Below, piece after piece: positions 36,301 through 44,719 of a stretch of DNA of 64,000 nt. The notes beneath the pieces were generated by a model. That model was given only the letters and a program-made list of their open reading frames with translations, was not told where the DNA came from and did no database searches. The DNA comes from Ampullaceana balthica (Eukaryota; Mollusca; Gastropoda; Lymnaeidae). The stretch spans positions 248,001 through 312,000 of the forward strand of contig CALYLW010001390.1 of NCBI GenBank assembly GCA_944989445.1. Reading direction: 5' to 3'. The position numbers were made by a program, and so were the translations under genes. Positions within the stretch are counted from its first letter, which is position 1. Every line of letters starts with the position of its first letter.

Positions 36301-39300
36301 TAGATAATTTGAAATTTTTTATTGAAAGTCTAAGAAACACATTCTTTAAAAGAAATAATGTTGGCATGTTTCTTATCTTTATGATTTACAAAGAATAAAT
36401 AAAACAATAATTTAAAAAAAAACTGAGGAATTTCAAATCATTTTTATGAAAAGAAGCACATCTAAAGAAATATTTTTGATAAGAAAAAATAAAAACTAGT
36501 TTCAAATGTCAATTTGCTCAAAAAAAACACATCAAAATGTATAATGAAACACATTTCAATTTTTCAACGAAAACCAGGAAAACAAGAATGATCTTCTGGA
36601 ACAGTATAACTATATACAACCTCCAGCTCAGCAGACGTATGGGGGCGTTCAGACTAGAATGAGAGGAGGTACTGAAAAATCTGAGCAAACAAAATCTTTC
36701 AGTGGATTTTCTTTGTTCAATATTTTTGATACCTCTACAGTGTAAGAGGAGCTTGTAACAATAAATTACCAGCTTATATTGTGGCCTCTTCTTTAATTCT
36801 AAGAATAAATCATTAGCAAAAGAAAGATATTAAAATAAATAAAAAAATGGCTTTTCATCCACAGTCCACGGATACAAAATAAACACAGAGCCCCTTACAT
36901 TGTGAGGGTATCTGATTTAACAGGACAAGAGTACCTACTGCTAGCTTTCACTAGTAATCAAACACAAACAAAGCTAAACAAAACCCTTCCCCATAAATCT
37001 ATAACATAATTTTTTGGAATAGTTATGATATGCCAGGTCAGCATGTGATCAATCATCTACACAGCAGAACAGCTGGCAAGTCCCACACAACACTGATTTA
37101 TTGTGTGCAGACCAGGCCCCCTAACACATGCCCCGTTAATTCAACCTGTGGCGCTCATCAATGTGACCTTGACAAAAAAGGCCACAGACAACATGGCCTC
37201 CAGTAAAATGGGCCCCTGAGATTGGGGTCACATACAGATGAGCCATCTAGATATAACAAGAAAGGGTTTTTACTGTGTACTAGCACTATAGTTATTTCCA
37301 AAACAATTTATGAGTTTAACATTGAGTTGGTGTGATTCTTTGCTTTTATAATTGTTTACATAGAAATTATGATGTACAGTGGAGTGGATTTGGTGTTTTT
37401 GAAAGTTTATTGTGACAGAGACACAGTTAGAGGTAATATAGGATTATTTGTTGAGGGCCTGAGGGCCATATTATTGCTGGCCACAAATTTTGAGAACAAA
37501 TTGTGGGGACCCCTTCGGGCTTTTTTGTCATTGGGGCTTTTTCTTGGACTGTTAATGTACCAGTCGTTTCCCCAGTACTGATTACCAAGCTTACACCAGA
37601 CTGATATTTTACCATTATAGTTGGAAAAATTCTTTTTGCCAACATTTATATAATTACAGTTTGCATACTTTTAGATTAGGACTGGATTCAAAATTTCATG
37701 GATGACCTATTTAAAGTGGCCAGAGTGTCAAACAAGCTAATAAGTCTGTCTGTTGAAGATCACCATGTGACCTACTTAAGGTGGCCAGAATGTTTAACAA
37801 GCTAATAAGTGGGGTCTGTTCAAAATCAACATGTGACCTACTTTAAACCCTGGCCAACGTCTCGCAGCACTTCCTTGGCCTGCTTGTGGCCAGTGTAGCC
37901 GTGTGTCTCCACCTCAGCGTGCCGATGCTGGTAGTTCTCCAGCTTCTTCTGCAGCTGTATGATGTTCATGGCAGACTTCTGGTTCTTCTTCTCAAACAGG
38001 GCTTTGATGCGGGCCGTGGGCTGCTTGTCTGATGCCATCTGCAGGTATTCATTGACAATAGCTGCATGAAAAAATAGAGAGTGAAACAGAGAGTTAAACT
38101 GGCATCAATGAATATTTGGCGGGACAAAATTTCATACCGATCCCATATAGTGAACATTACAGCAACTACAGAATATGTTTACAACACTTCTGTGACATGC
38201 TAGGGGCACAGTGGCAGAGCAGCAGTGTGTTTGACTAGTGATCCGAACGTACAGGGTTCGAGGCTAGGATTCCTGTGGTGTCCCTGAGCCTACTGAGCCC
38301 GGGTGGGTACCTAACGTTGATTTGGGAAACATAAAGGTGGCTGGGCATTGTGCAAGCCACACAACACCCTCATTGTCTGTGGCTATAGAAACCACTGAAT
38401 ACTGCATCAATAGCCCCATAGGTCACCGTGGTCTGAAACGGGAACTTTACTTCTGTGGGAGGAGCAAGCCCTCAAACTATGAACACATAATAAACCAATG
38501 GTTTGATTTGAGACATATTGTTTACCATACAACATATAAACTAGTGGCTGAATATCCCTGTCTCTCTTTAAGCACCTGGCACACAACGTACCTTCTTTTG
38601 TGTTCTGTTCTTTCCTAATGGCTTCCTTGGTTTTCTGTATCTTAGCTTGCAAGGAGTCCAGGACCTGCTTTGTCCGAGAGCTTCCCTCCCCTGCATCCAC
38701 CTCATCTGTGCCTGTGTCACTGCCGTTATCAACCTGCTGATAAAGATACATTTCTTTGATGGCCGGTGGGATTGGTTCAAATAACATGTAAGATCTCATT
38801 GTTCCGGTTACTAATATTGATGTGATGAGTCTTTGTTCTACATTTAATATTTATTGTCTTTGTTCTATGCTGTAATATTTAGGTGATGCGACTGATACTA
38901 CATACAAATATTAACTGATAAATCAAAATTACTTTGTTATATTTGGGAAAAAATTAAATTAGTTGACTTCAGTTGACATTAGATTATCATTTCTTATGCT
39001 AAACAATTACTTTCGTAAGTTTACTTTCAATTGTACCTGCCAACTGAAACATTCCCTTTATTAAAAAAGATCAGGTGTGACAATAAATGCTTTTACTTAA
39101 ACTGCAGATCATTTATAGGCAACTCAAAACATTTTTAGAGTTTCAAATATTTGAAAGTATTTTTATCAAGTTCAGCATCACATGCATACACATATGATTT
39201 TAAAAAATAACACAGACTTTAGATTTGATGCATGATCTCACAGATGAATATGATATGGGCTAATTTAGAAAGAAGGGATAGGATTTCATACTATCATCTC

Positions 39301-40654
39301 TAAGATAAAACATTTCTTTCCCATTGCCAATCCCTTAATGACTTGTTTACGACAGCCACTCTTCAAGGCAATTACAGACGACCCATTCTGAACATTCTCA
39401 GACTTACCAATAGGTCATCAGAGCTGGTCAGGGAGACTTACCAAAAGGTCATCAGAGCTGTTCAGGGTGACTTACCAATAGGTCATCAGAGCAGGTCAGA
39501 GAGACTTACCAATAGGTCATCAGAGCTGGTCAGGGAGACTTACCAAAAGGTCATTAGAGCTGGTCAGGGAGACTTAACAATAGGTCATCAGAGCGGGTCA
39601 GAGAGACTTACCAATAGGTCCTCAGAGCGGGTCAGAGACTTACCAAAAGGTCATCAGAGCTGGTCAGGGAGACTTAACAATAGGTCATCAGAGCGGGTCA
39701 GAGAGACTTACCAATATGTCATCAGAGCTGGTCAGAGAGACTTACAAATAGGTCATCAGAGCTGGTCAGGGAGACTTACCAATAGGTCATCAGAGCTGGT
39801 CAGGGTGGACTCCTCATACTGACTACCCGCTGCTGACGGTGGCACCAGAGTTGGTGGAGCCTCCGGTGGAAGTATCCTGTGGCAGAATGGATTTCTTCCC
39901 CATCAGTGGACTGGCCCTAGTTGGTAGTTTGGATGCACCTTTGTCTTTAGCTGCAGCTCCTGACTTCTGGTCAGACTTTTTCCTGTGGGGGAAGACCAGG
40001 TCAGAACATTAAACAATGCAACATGCATTACATGGAGAGATGGGGATTTTTATTGTTACAGGATCAAACAGCAGTGATTCCCAGGCCTAAGCTACAGGTT
40101 CAATCAGGCTGGAGAACTAGTCTACATTAAAAAAAAATTTAAAAACATTTTGAGGTTGATTAGGAAACATACATTTGAACAGTAGTTTCTCATAGACATA
40201 TTTTTAAAAAAAGTTAAGATCCAAACAGTTGATTTAGTGACTTTTCATGGATGATATAAATGTGAAAGTGGTGAAATCTGTGATTAAATTCAGCAGGAAA
40301 TAAAAAGAGGAAACACCATACATGCTTGGGTCCCTTTACCGCGTGTTCATTCATATGCATACATGGATTTTAAAGACAAAGCGCATAAATTAAATAAAAT
40401 GATGAGCAACATTTATTTTATCTAAATTAATAAAAGGTGAAATTTAAAGTTAAATTAACGGGGTTTCAATATTAGAAACAAATTGTGGGCAGACATGAAA
40501 TAGAGAAATAAAATTTAAGGGGAGATTACCTAGTGAGAACCTGATGTAACAAAGGGAAAGAATTAGAGTTCCTCATCATCTCAAGAGTTCGCCTGGGCGA
40601 TGTGGCCCTGAAGGAACCGGTCCCCACAGGGACACTCTTGTCACTGCCGGGCAT
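24279..40654 (-). CDS. TMCC-family transmembrane and coiled-coil protein (whole gene)
   Basis: The twelve coding exons listed separately, all in compatible phase, assemble into a protein of about 547 residues. TMCC family members are 450-700 residue ER-associated membrane proteins with coiled coils and two C-terminal membrane segments. Diagnostic blocks are present in family order: a Ser/Lys-rich N-terminus (1-110); a coiled coil with [12 protein letters not shown] (about 140-155); the signature FEKKNQKSA...QLQKKLENY (about 185-205); [20 protein letters not shown] (about 252-272); an acidic linker SFKYTSDDE; the coiled coil [17 protein letters not shown]...NLKQDL (about 395-425); a poly-Gln stretch; and TM1 and TM2 (about 479-501 and 511-526). 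The family is named TMCC1-3 in vertebrates and Dementin in Drosophila; I cannot say which paralogue. A single-base frameshift sits in exon 2. Introns are full of minisatellites, some made of the gene's own splice sites. Intron sequence not listed separately holds nothing I recognise. Confidence 0.95.
24410..24560. repeat. 48-bp repeat, about 3 copies, beside the exon 12 acceptor
   Basis: CAACAGGTCAAATAATTA...CAGAGTTTTGACATGTAA repeats three times, beginning about 10 bp upstream (in gene sense) of the exon 12 acceptor. It does not include the splice site itself. Confidence 0.85.
25173..25262. repeat. 26-bp repeat, about 4 copies
   Basis: AGGAAAGGGAAGCAAGGAAT plus AGTGTC repeats about four times in the intron, 42 bp downstream (in gene sense) of the exon 11 donor. 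Confidence 0.9.
25304..25482 (-). CDS. TMCC exon 11: poly-Gln and first membrane segment
   Basis: The exon is bounded by TTTCAG|ATC and AC|GTAAGT, 179 nt, entered in phase 0 and left after two bases of a codon. It encodes ISRLEQQQ with seven Gln, the family block [16 protein letters not shown], then the hydrophobic segment [20 protein letters not shown]. Reading through the donor gives a false in-frame stop, so the membrane segment appears terminal unless exon 12 is joined. Confidence 0.95.
25735..26482. repeat. 18-bp minisatellite, about 41 copies
   Basis: Two main unit types, GTGGCCAATGAGAGGAGA-like and GTGGCCACTGACACGAGA-like, alternate irregularly in the intron between exons 10 and 11, starting 37 bp from the exon 10 donor. 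Because 18 is a multiple of three and the units lack stops, at least four frames on the two strands stay open for 140-300 codons. None resembles a protein family and all are judged spurious. Confidence 0.97.
26519..26740 (-). CDS. TMCC exon 10: core coiled coil
   Basis: Bounded by GTCCTCAG|ATC and ACTAGA|GTGAGG, 222 nt, phase 0 at both ends. It encodes 74 residues including the most conserved TMCC block, [17 protein letters not shown] followed by [13 protein letters not shown]. Heptad spacing is evident throughout. The acceptor and the first three exon bases are the first unit of the array at 26737-27000. Confidence 0.96.
26737..27004 (-). repeat. 34-bp array of the exon 10 splice acceptor (8 units)
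   Basis: In gene sense the unit is TGACTTGTTTGTTTGTCTTCAG|ATC-like. The unit at 26737 carries the genuine acceptor (GTCCTCAG|ATCC). Seven further units begin at 26771, 26805, 26839, 26873, 26907, 26941 and 26971, each with GTCTTCAG|ATCT preceded by the same T-rich tract. The unit at 26941 is four bases short. Confidence 0.95.
27585..28245 (-). repeat. 60-bp array of the exon 9 splice donor (about 11 units)
   Basis: In gene sense each unit contains TTACAAG|GTGAGTGAGCCAAC followed by a common 45-bp intronic stretch. Ten near-identical 60-bp units lie between 27601 and 28200. A partial one lies at about 27580, and the real junction (AATACAAG|GTGAGT at 28241) forms the last. Only about six exonic bases (TACAAG) are included in the unit. 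Confidence 0.97.
28241..28466 (-). CDS. TMCC exon 9: Ser-rich linker and coiled coil
   Basis: Bounded by TCTCCCAG|C and TACAAG|GTGAGT, 226 nt; its first base completes the Ser codon from exon 8. It encodes [15 protein letters not shown], matching the acidic Ser-rich linker of the family, then a coiled coil [18 protein letters not shown] and [11 protein letters not shown] that leads straight into exon 10. Confidence 0.95.
28565..28850. repeat. 76-bp minisatellite, about 4 copies
   Basis: Units marked by TCATGCAGMACATGACAT, ACACATGTATAG and CAGTTTACAATTGTTGACAG have a 76-bp period (markers at 28572, 28648, 28724 and 28800). They lie in the intron upstream of exon 9. Confidence 0.92.
29471..29537 (-). 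CDS. TMCC exon 8: acidic linker
   Basis: A 67-nt exon between CACTCAAG|AA and GCCAG|GTAGGT. Entered after one base and left after two bases of a codon, it encodes [21 protein letters not shown]. The position and the L(K)xDP start match the family segment after NKFGSADNI. It was found by phase continuity. Confidence 0.85.
29998..30185. repeat. 58-bp repeat, 3 copies
   Basis: AGATTATAAGTGAGATAATA...AGCTAAGAAATGAATATTA repeats with a 58-bp period (30026, 30084, 30142). Intronic. Confidence 0.92.
30791..30870 (-). CDS. TMCC exon 7: VSKPKEF...NKFGSADN block
   Basis: An 80-nt exon between TATTGGCAG|C and CTAA|GTAAGT. It encodes [20 protein letters not shown], then DNIAQL, one of the most recognisable TMCC segments. 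Phase joins exactly to exons 6 and 8. Confidence 0.95.
32142..32564. mobile_element. hAT-type non-autonomous element with 8-bp target duplication
   Basis: The element 32150-32556 begins TAGGGCTGG and ends CAGACCTA, with TTAATCGATTAAA-type motifs near both ends. It is flanked by GCAACAAC (32142-32149) and GCAAAAAC (32557-32564), a 7/8 match of the length expected for hAT. It has no coding capacity and is intronic in TMCC. A related single end lies at 372-468. Confidence 0.7.
32765..33060. repeat. Degenerate repeat of about 42 bp
   Basis: Blocks such as CTTTTATGTATTATGTCACATA and ACTTGGTGTGTAAC recur five to six times with much divergence. Intronic. Confidence 0.75.
33240..33272 (-). CDS. TMCC exon 6: 33-nt microexon
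   Basis: Bounded by ATTTGGCAG|G and AAAGA|GTGAGT. The exon encodes (K)[10 protein letters not shown](D), corresponding to the GGVVEGVKG segment of the family. Thirty-three nucleotides preserve the frame, and the two split codons are completed correctly by the neighbouring exons. Confidence 0.9.
33800..34335 (-). repeat. 59-bp array of complete microexon-like cassettes (8 full units)
   Basis: In gene sense each unit reads ACTGACTAAC (branch-point-like), CCCATTCCAG (acceptor), 24 nt (TCGTGGATCAAGTTGTTTGG plus TGCT), then GTGAGTTTCATG (donor). Eight full units start at 59-bp intervals between about 33837 and 34308, with a partial one at each end. Units 3-6 share the variant ACG / GGGGCT / GTGAGTATC. 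The array lies between TMCC exons 5 and 6. Whether any 24-nt segment is used as an exon is unknown. Confidence 0.95.
34856..34882 (-). CDS. TMCC exon 5: candidate 27-nt microexon
   Basis: Bounded by TTTACAG|G and AAGCA|GTGAGT, 27 nt. It joins in phase between exons 4 and 6 and encodes K-FGVLGGK-Q, plausibly matching the GFGGG part of the family. Since exon 4 also joins exon 6 in the same phase, it could be an optional cassette. Confidence 0.65.
35326..35671 (+). mobile_element. pogo/Tigger-like MITE with transposase remnant
   Basis: Perfect 11-bp terminal inverted repeats, CCGTATATTCC and GGAATATACGG, bound 346 bp in a TMCC intron. Inside, an ATG at about 35474 opens a short frame ending in [12 protein letters not shown], which resembles the start of the DNA-binding domain of pogo/Tigger-type transposases, and then stops. 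It looks like an internal-deletion derivative of an autonomous element. Confidence 0.7.
37690..37865 (-). repeat. About 68-bp repeat of the exon 4 splice donor (3 copies)
   Basis: In gene sense the real junction TTTAAA|GTAGGTCACATG (37842/37841) recurs downstream as CTTAA|GTAGGTCACATGGTG (about 37770) and, more decayed, as TTTAAATAGGTCATCC (about 37710). Similar flanks (TGTTGAT..TTGAACAGAC, TTATTAGCTTG) follow. Confidence 0.85.
37842..38061 (-). CDS. TMCC exon 4: FEKKNQKSA signature
   Basis: Bounded by CATGCAG|CT and TTTAAA|GTAGGT, 220 nt. It encodes (A)[39 protein letters not shown], then [13 protein letters not shown]. This is the best-conserved N-terminal coiled-coil module of TMCC proteins. 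It begins two bases into the Ala codon started by exon 3. Confidence 0.96.
38200..38456 (+). mobile_element. tRNA-derived SINE
   Basis: A pol III A-box-like TGGCAGAGCAG (38212-38222) and B-box GGTTCGAGGCT (38255-38265) head a tail region containing GAGCCCGGGTGGGTACCTAA and GGCTATAGAAACC, ending with GGTCTGAAACGGGAACTTTA. That combination is familiar from invertebrate, especially molluscan, SINEs. It is inserted in the TMCC intron between exons 3 and 4, opposite to gene sense. Confidence 0.75.
38592..38733 (-). CDS. TMCC exon 3: N-terminal coiled coil
   Basis: Bounded by TATCAGCAG|GTT and AAGAAG|GTACGT, 142 nt. It encodes [19 protein letters not shown], then [20 protein letters not shown], the first family coiled coil. 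The acceptor is a NAGNAG tandem (CAGCAG): using the upstream AG (exon from 38736) adds one Gln. Confidence 0.93.
39402..39805 (-). repeat. 34-bp array of the exon 2 end plus donor (12 units)
   Basis: In gene sense the unit is CTGACCAGCTCTGATGACCT ATTG|GTAAGTCTCC, i.e. the last 24 exonic bases and the first ten intronic bases of exon 2. The real junction is at 39780/39779. Eleven further copies follow; nine retain GTAAGT, and two (about 39572 and 39672) have GTTAAGT and are broken donors. Two spacings are shortened to 32 bp. Confidence 0.96.
39780..39982 (-). CDS. TMCC exon 2, with a single-base frameshift
   Basis: Bounded by CCCACAG|G and CTATTG|GTAAGT, 203 nt. From exon 1 the frame reads [20 protein letters not shown] through SGATVSSG and meets a TAG at 39823-39825. 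The following bases read [15 protein letters not shown] in a different frame, which joins exon 3 in phase. One base fewer in the GGG at 39826-39828 would connect the two. Alternatives are an internal acceptor (TGCCACAG, about 39888) whose frame also joins exons 1 and 3, or an early-terminating isoform. Confidence 0.75.
40530..40654 (-). CDS. TMCC exon 1 (first coding exon found)
   Basis: The ATG at 40654 starts [20 protein letters not shown], then RRTLEMM, ending VLT plus two bases at ACTAG|GTAATC. An in-frame TGA lies about 60 bases upstream, so this can be the initiating exon. Its last two bases are completed by exon 2. I recognise no conserved motif, as N-termini of this family vary, so support comes from phase and codon content. 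Confidence 0.6.
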
Positions 40655-41017
40655 CCCGCCAGTGACCGCAACAAAAGACCACTTAACTGACCCCTCAGAT
40701 CATCTTCAACCATATCCTGGCCGAAATTCACTCATATTTCCTCTATTGTTTTTAAAGGTTTGAATTCACTCACATTTCCTCTATTTATATTTAAGTTTTG
40801 AAATCAATCATAGTTACTTTATTTCTCCGGTTGGTGCCAATGAAGTTAGTGGTTCCACAGTCAAAGTAAGCCCCTATTATAACACAATGTTGGTTCACAG
40901 CAGTGAACATCCCTTAAGCACAAGTATAAACACAATGAATGAGTACTGACACAAACACATGATTAGCCCTCGCGCTCTCACACGACCCAATAGGTCAAAG
41001 GTCAACCCAGAACTCAC

Positions 41018-41031
41018 CATTCGTCGGCGTG
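41018..41031 (-). other. Possible 5' exon end with strong donor
   Basis: In gene sense CCGACGAATG|GTGAGT (donor at 41017) is preceded by TTTTCCCCCAG. It could be the end of a 5' UTR exon or an alternative first exon of TMCC. No other evidence. Confidence 0.25.
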
Positions 41032-41099
41032 CTGGGGGAAAACCTTCACACGGCAGAGATTCCGAAACAAGAAAACTGCATCGGAGTCAAGGTTAACTC

Positions 41100-41640
41100 C
41101 ACGTCATTGGTACAACACCACAGTAAACTAAAGGGCCACGCCACTGGTATACAACTACAGTAAACTAAAGGGCCACGCCACTGGTATATCACCACAGTAA
41201 ACTAAAGGGCCACGCCACTGGTATACAACTACAGTAAACTAAAGGGCCACGCCACTGGTATACCATGCACTACAGTAAACTAAAGGGCCACGCCACTGGT
41301 ATATCACTACAGTAAACTAAAGGGCCACGCCACTGGTATATCACTACAGTAAGCTAAAGGGCCACGCGACTGGTATAACACTACAGTAAACTAAAGGGCT
41401 ACGCCACTGGTATACCACTACAGTAAACTAAAGGGCCACGCCACTGGTATACCACTACAGTAAACTAAAGGGCCACGCGACTGGTATACCACTACAGTAA
41501 ACTAAAGGGCCACGCCACTGGTATACCACTACAGTAAACTAAAGGGCCACGCGACTGGTATACCACTACAGTAAACTAAAGGGCCACGCGACTGGTATAC
41601 CACTACAGTAAACTAAAGGGCCATACCATTGATACACCAT
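41100..41640. repeat. 37-bp minisatellite, about 14 copies
   Basis: Units of ACTACAGTAAACTAAAGGGC plus CACGCCACTGGTATACC repeat about 14 times, with GCC/GCG and ATACC/ATATC variants. The array lies just upstream (in gene sense) of TMCC exon 1. Confidence 0.95.
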
Positions 41641-42121
41641 TGCGGTTAACAGACGGGTCATTGCTTTATCTTGTTCACAAACTAAGTCAGTCAGTCAGTC
41701 AGACATCACCCAGTTGTCACACAGACAAAATGCTCCAGGCTTATGACAAGCTCGGGAGTGACTAACAAGCAGCCGATAAATCTAAAGGGGTTGCTCGCCT
41801 TAATCAATAAATGACGCATTCACATGAAAAAAAAGCGTTTGTGTGTGGTTTTTTTAAATTGACTTTTTTTCTTTTACTCCCCGTTACGTGTTCCGGTATA
41901 TTAAGTTTAATCTTATAAGTATTCCCCTAAGCCACTGAAATAAATATAAGGCGTTTATATTTTCCCATGCTTTATTAGTTTAGGGACTTGAAGATAGTTA
42001 CAGATGAGAGTTTAAAAACAAACACTATCATTCATACTACTTGTCAATGTGCCGTGTCAACATTTTTTATACCACGGTAAATGTAGATTTTCAATGTGTT
42101 TAAGAAATATATCTGTGTTTG

Positions 42122-42345
42122 ACGGCCAGTCTGAGATGGTGGACCATTCTGAGATGGTGGACCTGTCTGAGAAGGTGGACCAGTCTGAGATGGTGGACCA
42201 GTCTGAGAAGTGGACAGTCTGAGATGGGGGCCAGTCTGAGATGGTGGACCTGTCTGAGATGGTGGACCTGTCTGAGATGGTGGACCAGTCTGGGATGGTG
42301 GACCAGTCTGGGATGGTGGACCAGCCTGAGATGTGGACCTGTCTG
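42122..42345. repeat. 18-bp minisatellite, about 12 copies
   Basis: The unit GATGGTGGACCAGTCTGA repeats about 12 times with 17-bp variants. Open frames across it are repeat by-products. Confidence 0.92.
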
Positions 42346-43090
42346 AGACGGGAGAACGGTCTTACTGAGTTGGGCGACAAATACGACCGTGGGGCCTCGT
42401 TAAGACAAACCCAATCTTTCTCTGCGGATAAAAACAAGCGCAAGGTGGGAAGGGGCGCTGGCGAAAATCACGATAAAAGAGAGACAAAAAGCTAGATAAT
42501 GGCCCTTAGTACAAAAGATTGGGGGGGGGTGCCTGCATCGAACGGAGGTCCATTTTGTTTTGTTATTAACGTATGGTTTGACCTGGTCAGTTTGTCCTTG
42601 TGGCGTATTATTGGCGTACACAGGTTTTGACATAAATGGATGAACGAGGCTGGGGCCGTTACAACAGTAAGTGCCCGGCTTATCACTGGGAGCATTTGTT
42701 GAACAATTTGACGTGGGCGGTCAAAACACTCGAACCCATTACACAAACAGTTTATCTTGGCGCATCCGTTGTCGTGGGTTACCGATCATTAAAATGATAA
42801 TGAAACACTGTGGAAAAATAAGAGCAGGGCTGCAAGTAAGAACTCGGATGAGATTAGAGGAGACCTTGTGCAATAAGCTGGTTTATCTTTCGGCGGACAA
42901 CTCTCCGTGGCTAACGAGACGACGTCACCTACAGCCGACCCAACGCTCAAATTGATATCGACCAGTACGCAAACCATGGCCCGTGGGCATGTGTAAGGCC
43001 CGAAATTAATTTAATAACAAACAAACATTTCTTTAAATTTTAAATAATCAACGTAGCTTATGTGCACTGTAATGTCGTTATGTGTTGTGG
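42346..43090. other. GC-richer unique region
   Basis: This stretch has more CpG and GC than its surroundings (for example about 42360-42480 and 42890-42950, with GACGTCACC). It lies upstream of TMCC, so it might include a promoter, but no promoter element can be shown. Confidence 0.25.
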
Positions 43091-43095
43091 TTATA

Positions 43096-43146
43096 ATATA
43101 TATATTATATATATTATATATTATATATATATATATATATATATGT
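43096..43146. repeat. (AT)n microsatellite
   Basis: A run of TA dinucleotides with a few TATT interruptions. Confidence 0.95.
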
Positions 43147-43377
43147 ATATTTTTCATTGAATGCATTGATTTCTATAACTGTTTTCAAGTGGACAACACA
43201 ACTCACTTGAATAAAACGTATCAACATTTACAGAAACTGAAACATTGAAAAACCCTTGAAACTAAGAACAGACTGGGTGCACTAGAGAGCAGATCGGAAA
43301 TGAACATTACGTTTGGACGGTGACTAGCAGATTTCTAGAAATTATAAATAAAGAGTTTCTGTGAATTAGAGTTTAGA

Positions 43378-43865
43378 GGAGAAGAACTAATGTCAGTTTC
43401 CTCTTGTATTAGCGTAAAGGAAAAGAACTAATGTCAGTTTCCTCTTTGTATTAGCGTAAAGGAAAAGAACTAATGTCAGTTTCCTCTTTGTATTAGCGTA
43501 AAGGAAAAGAATTAATGTCAGTTTCCTCTTTGTATTAGCGTAAAGGAAAAGAACTAATGTCAGTTTCCTCTTTGTATTAGCGTAAAGGAAAAGAACTAAT
43601 GTCAGTTTCCTCTTTGTATTAGCGTAAAGGAAAAGAACTAATGTCAGTTTCCTCTGTGTATTAGCGTAAAGGAAAAGAACTAATGTCAGTTTCCTCTTTG
43701 TATTAGCGTAAAGGAAAAGAACTAATGTCAGTTTCCTCTGTGTATTAGAGTAAAGGAAAAGAACTAATGTCAGTTTCCTCTTATTATTAGCGTAAAGGAA
43801 AATAACTGTCAGTTTCCTCTGTGTATTAGAGTAAAGGAAAAGAACAATGTCAGTTTCCTCTGTGT
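43378..43865 (+). repeat. 42-bp minisatellite with acceptor-like tract, about 11 copies
   Basis: Each unit reads GTAAAGGAAAAGAACTAATG then TCAGTTTCCTCTTTGTATTAGC. On the plus strand TTTCCTCTTTGTATTAG resembles a 3' splice site. The array ends at a possible exon (43880-43919). Confidence 0.95.
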
Positions 43866-44715
43866 ATCTTAAACAGCAGGGCCAACATCAACGATTGTTC
43901 TGATGGTGGCTTTCACAAGGTAACATTAAAACTTAACATCGTATAAAACGCCTCATGAAAAAAAAATAACTTATTTGACACAAACTTTGCACAGTGTTAA
44001 GTAGAGAGAGAAAAAGTCCACGTGAAAAAGCTAGAAAAAACGTACACCTGGTGAATAGACCGGTGAAAGGTGACCCTTTTGTGAAGATTGTGCCACTCAA
44101 ATTACAGAAATCATAGCGACTTTCTCACAAAGCAAAATAAATAACTGTAAATTGATTGCGATGTACTGTAAACTCACATAAAGTCTAAACGAGGCGAGTG
44201 CACACTATTGGACATTCGCTACTAATTTATACAACAATTACACCTCCCCTTTTTCTACAAAATGATTTAAATAAATACATAGATATCGTCAGCTCTATAT
44301 GATCAGCTCTATGAAACTTATAAAGGCAGTACATGTGGTTTGTACAACAGAATTAGAGCTAATGAGAGGCGAATCGCATTTATTTAACATTGACAGAAAA
44401 TCAGACTATCATCTAGATGACATTTGACTTTGAAGCTGTTCTGTGTCTATTATCTAGATGACTCAATATACACAGGGCACAACAGACATCGAACGGCTCT
44501 TGTTTAACAATAACATTTGCCTCGGTTAAATCCTCGGGTTTGTTGGACGATGACTGAAACCTTTCAGCTCAACAAGACCACGGACCAGTCGTGAGTTGGG
44601 GTACATTAGGGGAAACATCACTGGTGGGGGGTGGGGGTGGGGGGTTGAGCGGGGTGTAAGTAACCAGTGAATCAGGGGATGGGAGTGGTGTGCCAGTTGG
44701 AATCATTAAGGCCAG
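43866..44715. other. No supported gene
   Basis: Apart from a weak candidate 40-nt plus-strand exon at 43880-43919 and a G-rich run near 44620-44650, nothing is recognised. Confidence 0.3.
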
Positions 44716-44719
44716 GCAA

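Noticed and set aside
38200..38456. Functional tRNA gene at the A/B-box sequence
   Set aside because: The downstream SINE tail and poor stem pairing point to a tRNA-derived SINE.
39343..39822. A 159-codon plus-strand repetitive frame
   Set aside because: Antisense of the array derived from the TMCC exon 2 donor.
40690..40740. CAG|GATATGGTTGAAGATG as another TMCC exon resembling exon 6
   Set aside because: It resembles exon 6 over about 15 nt only, meets a stop quickly and has no matching donor or phase.
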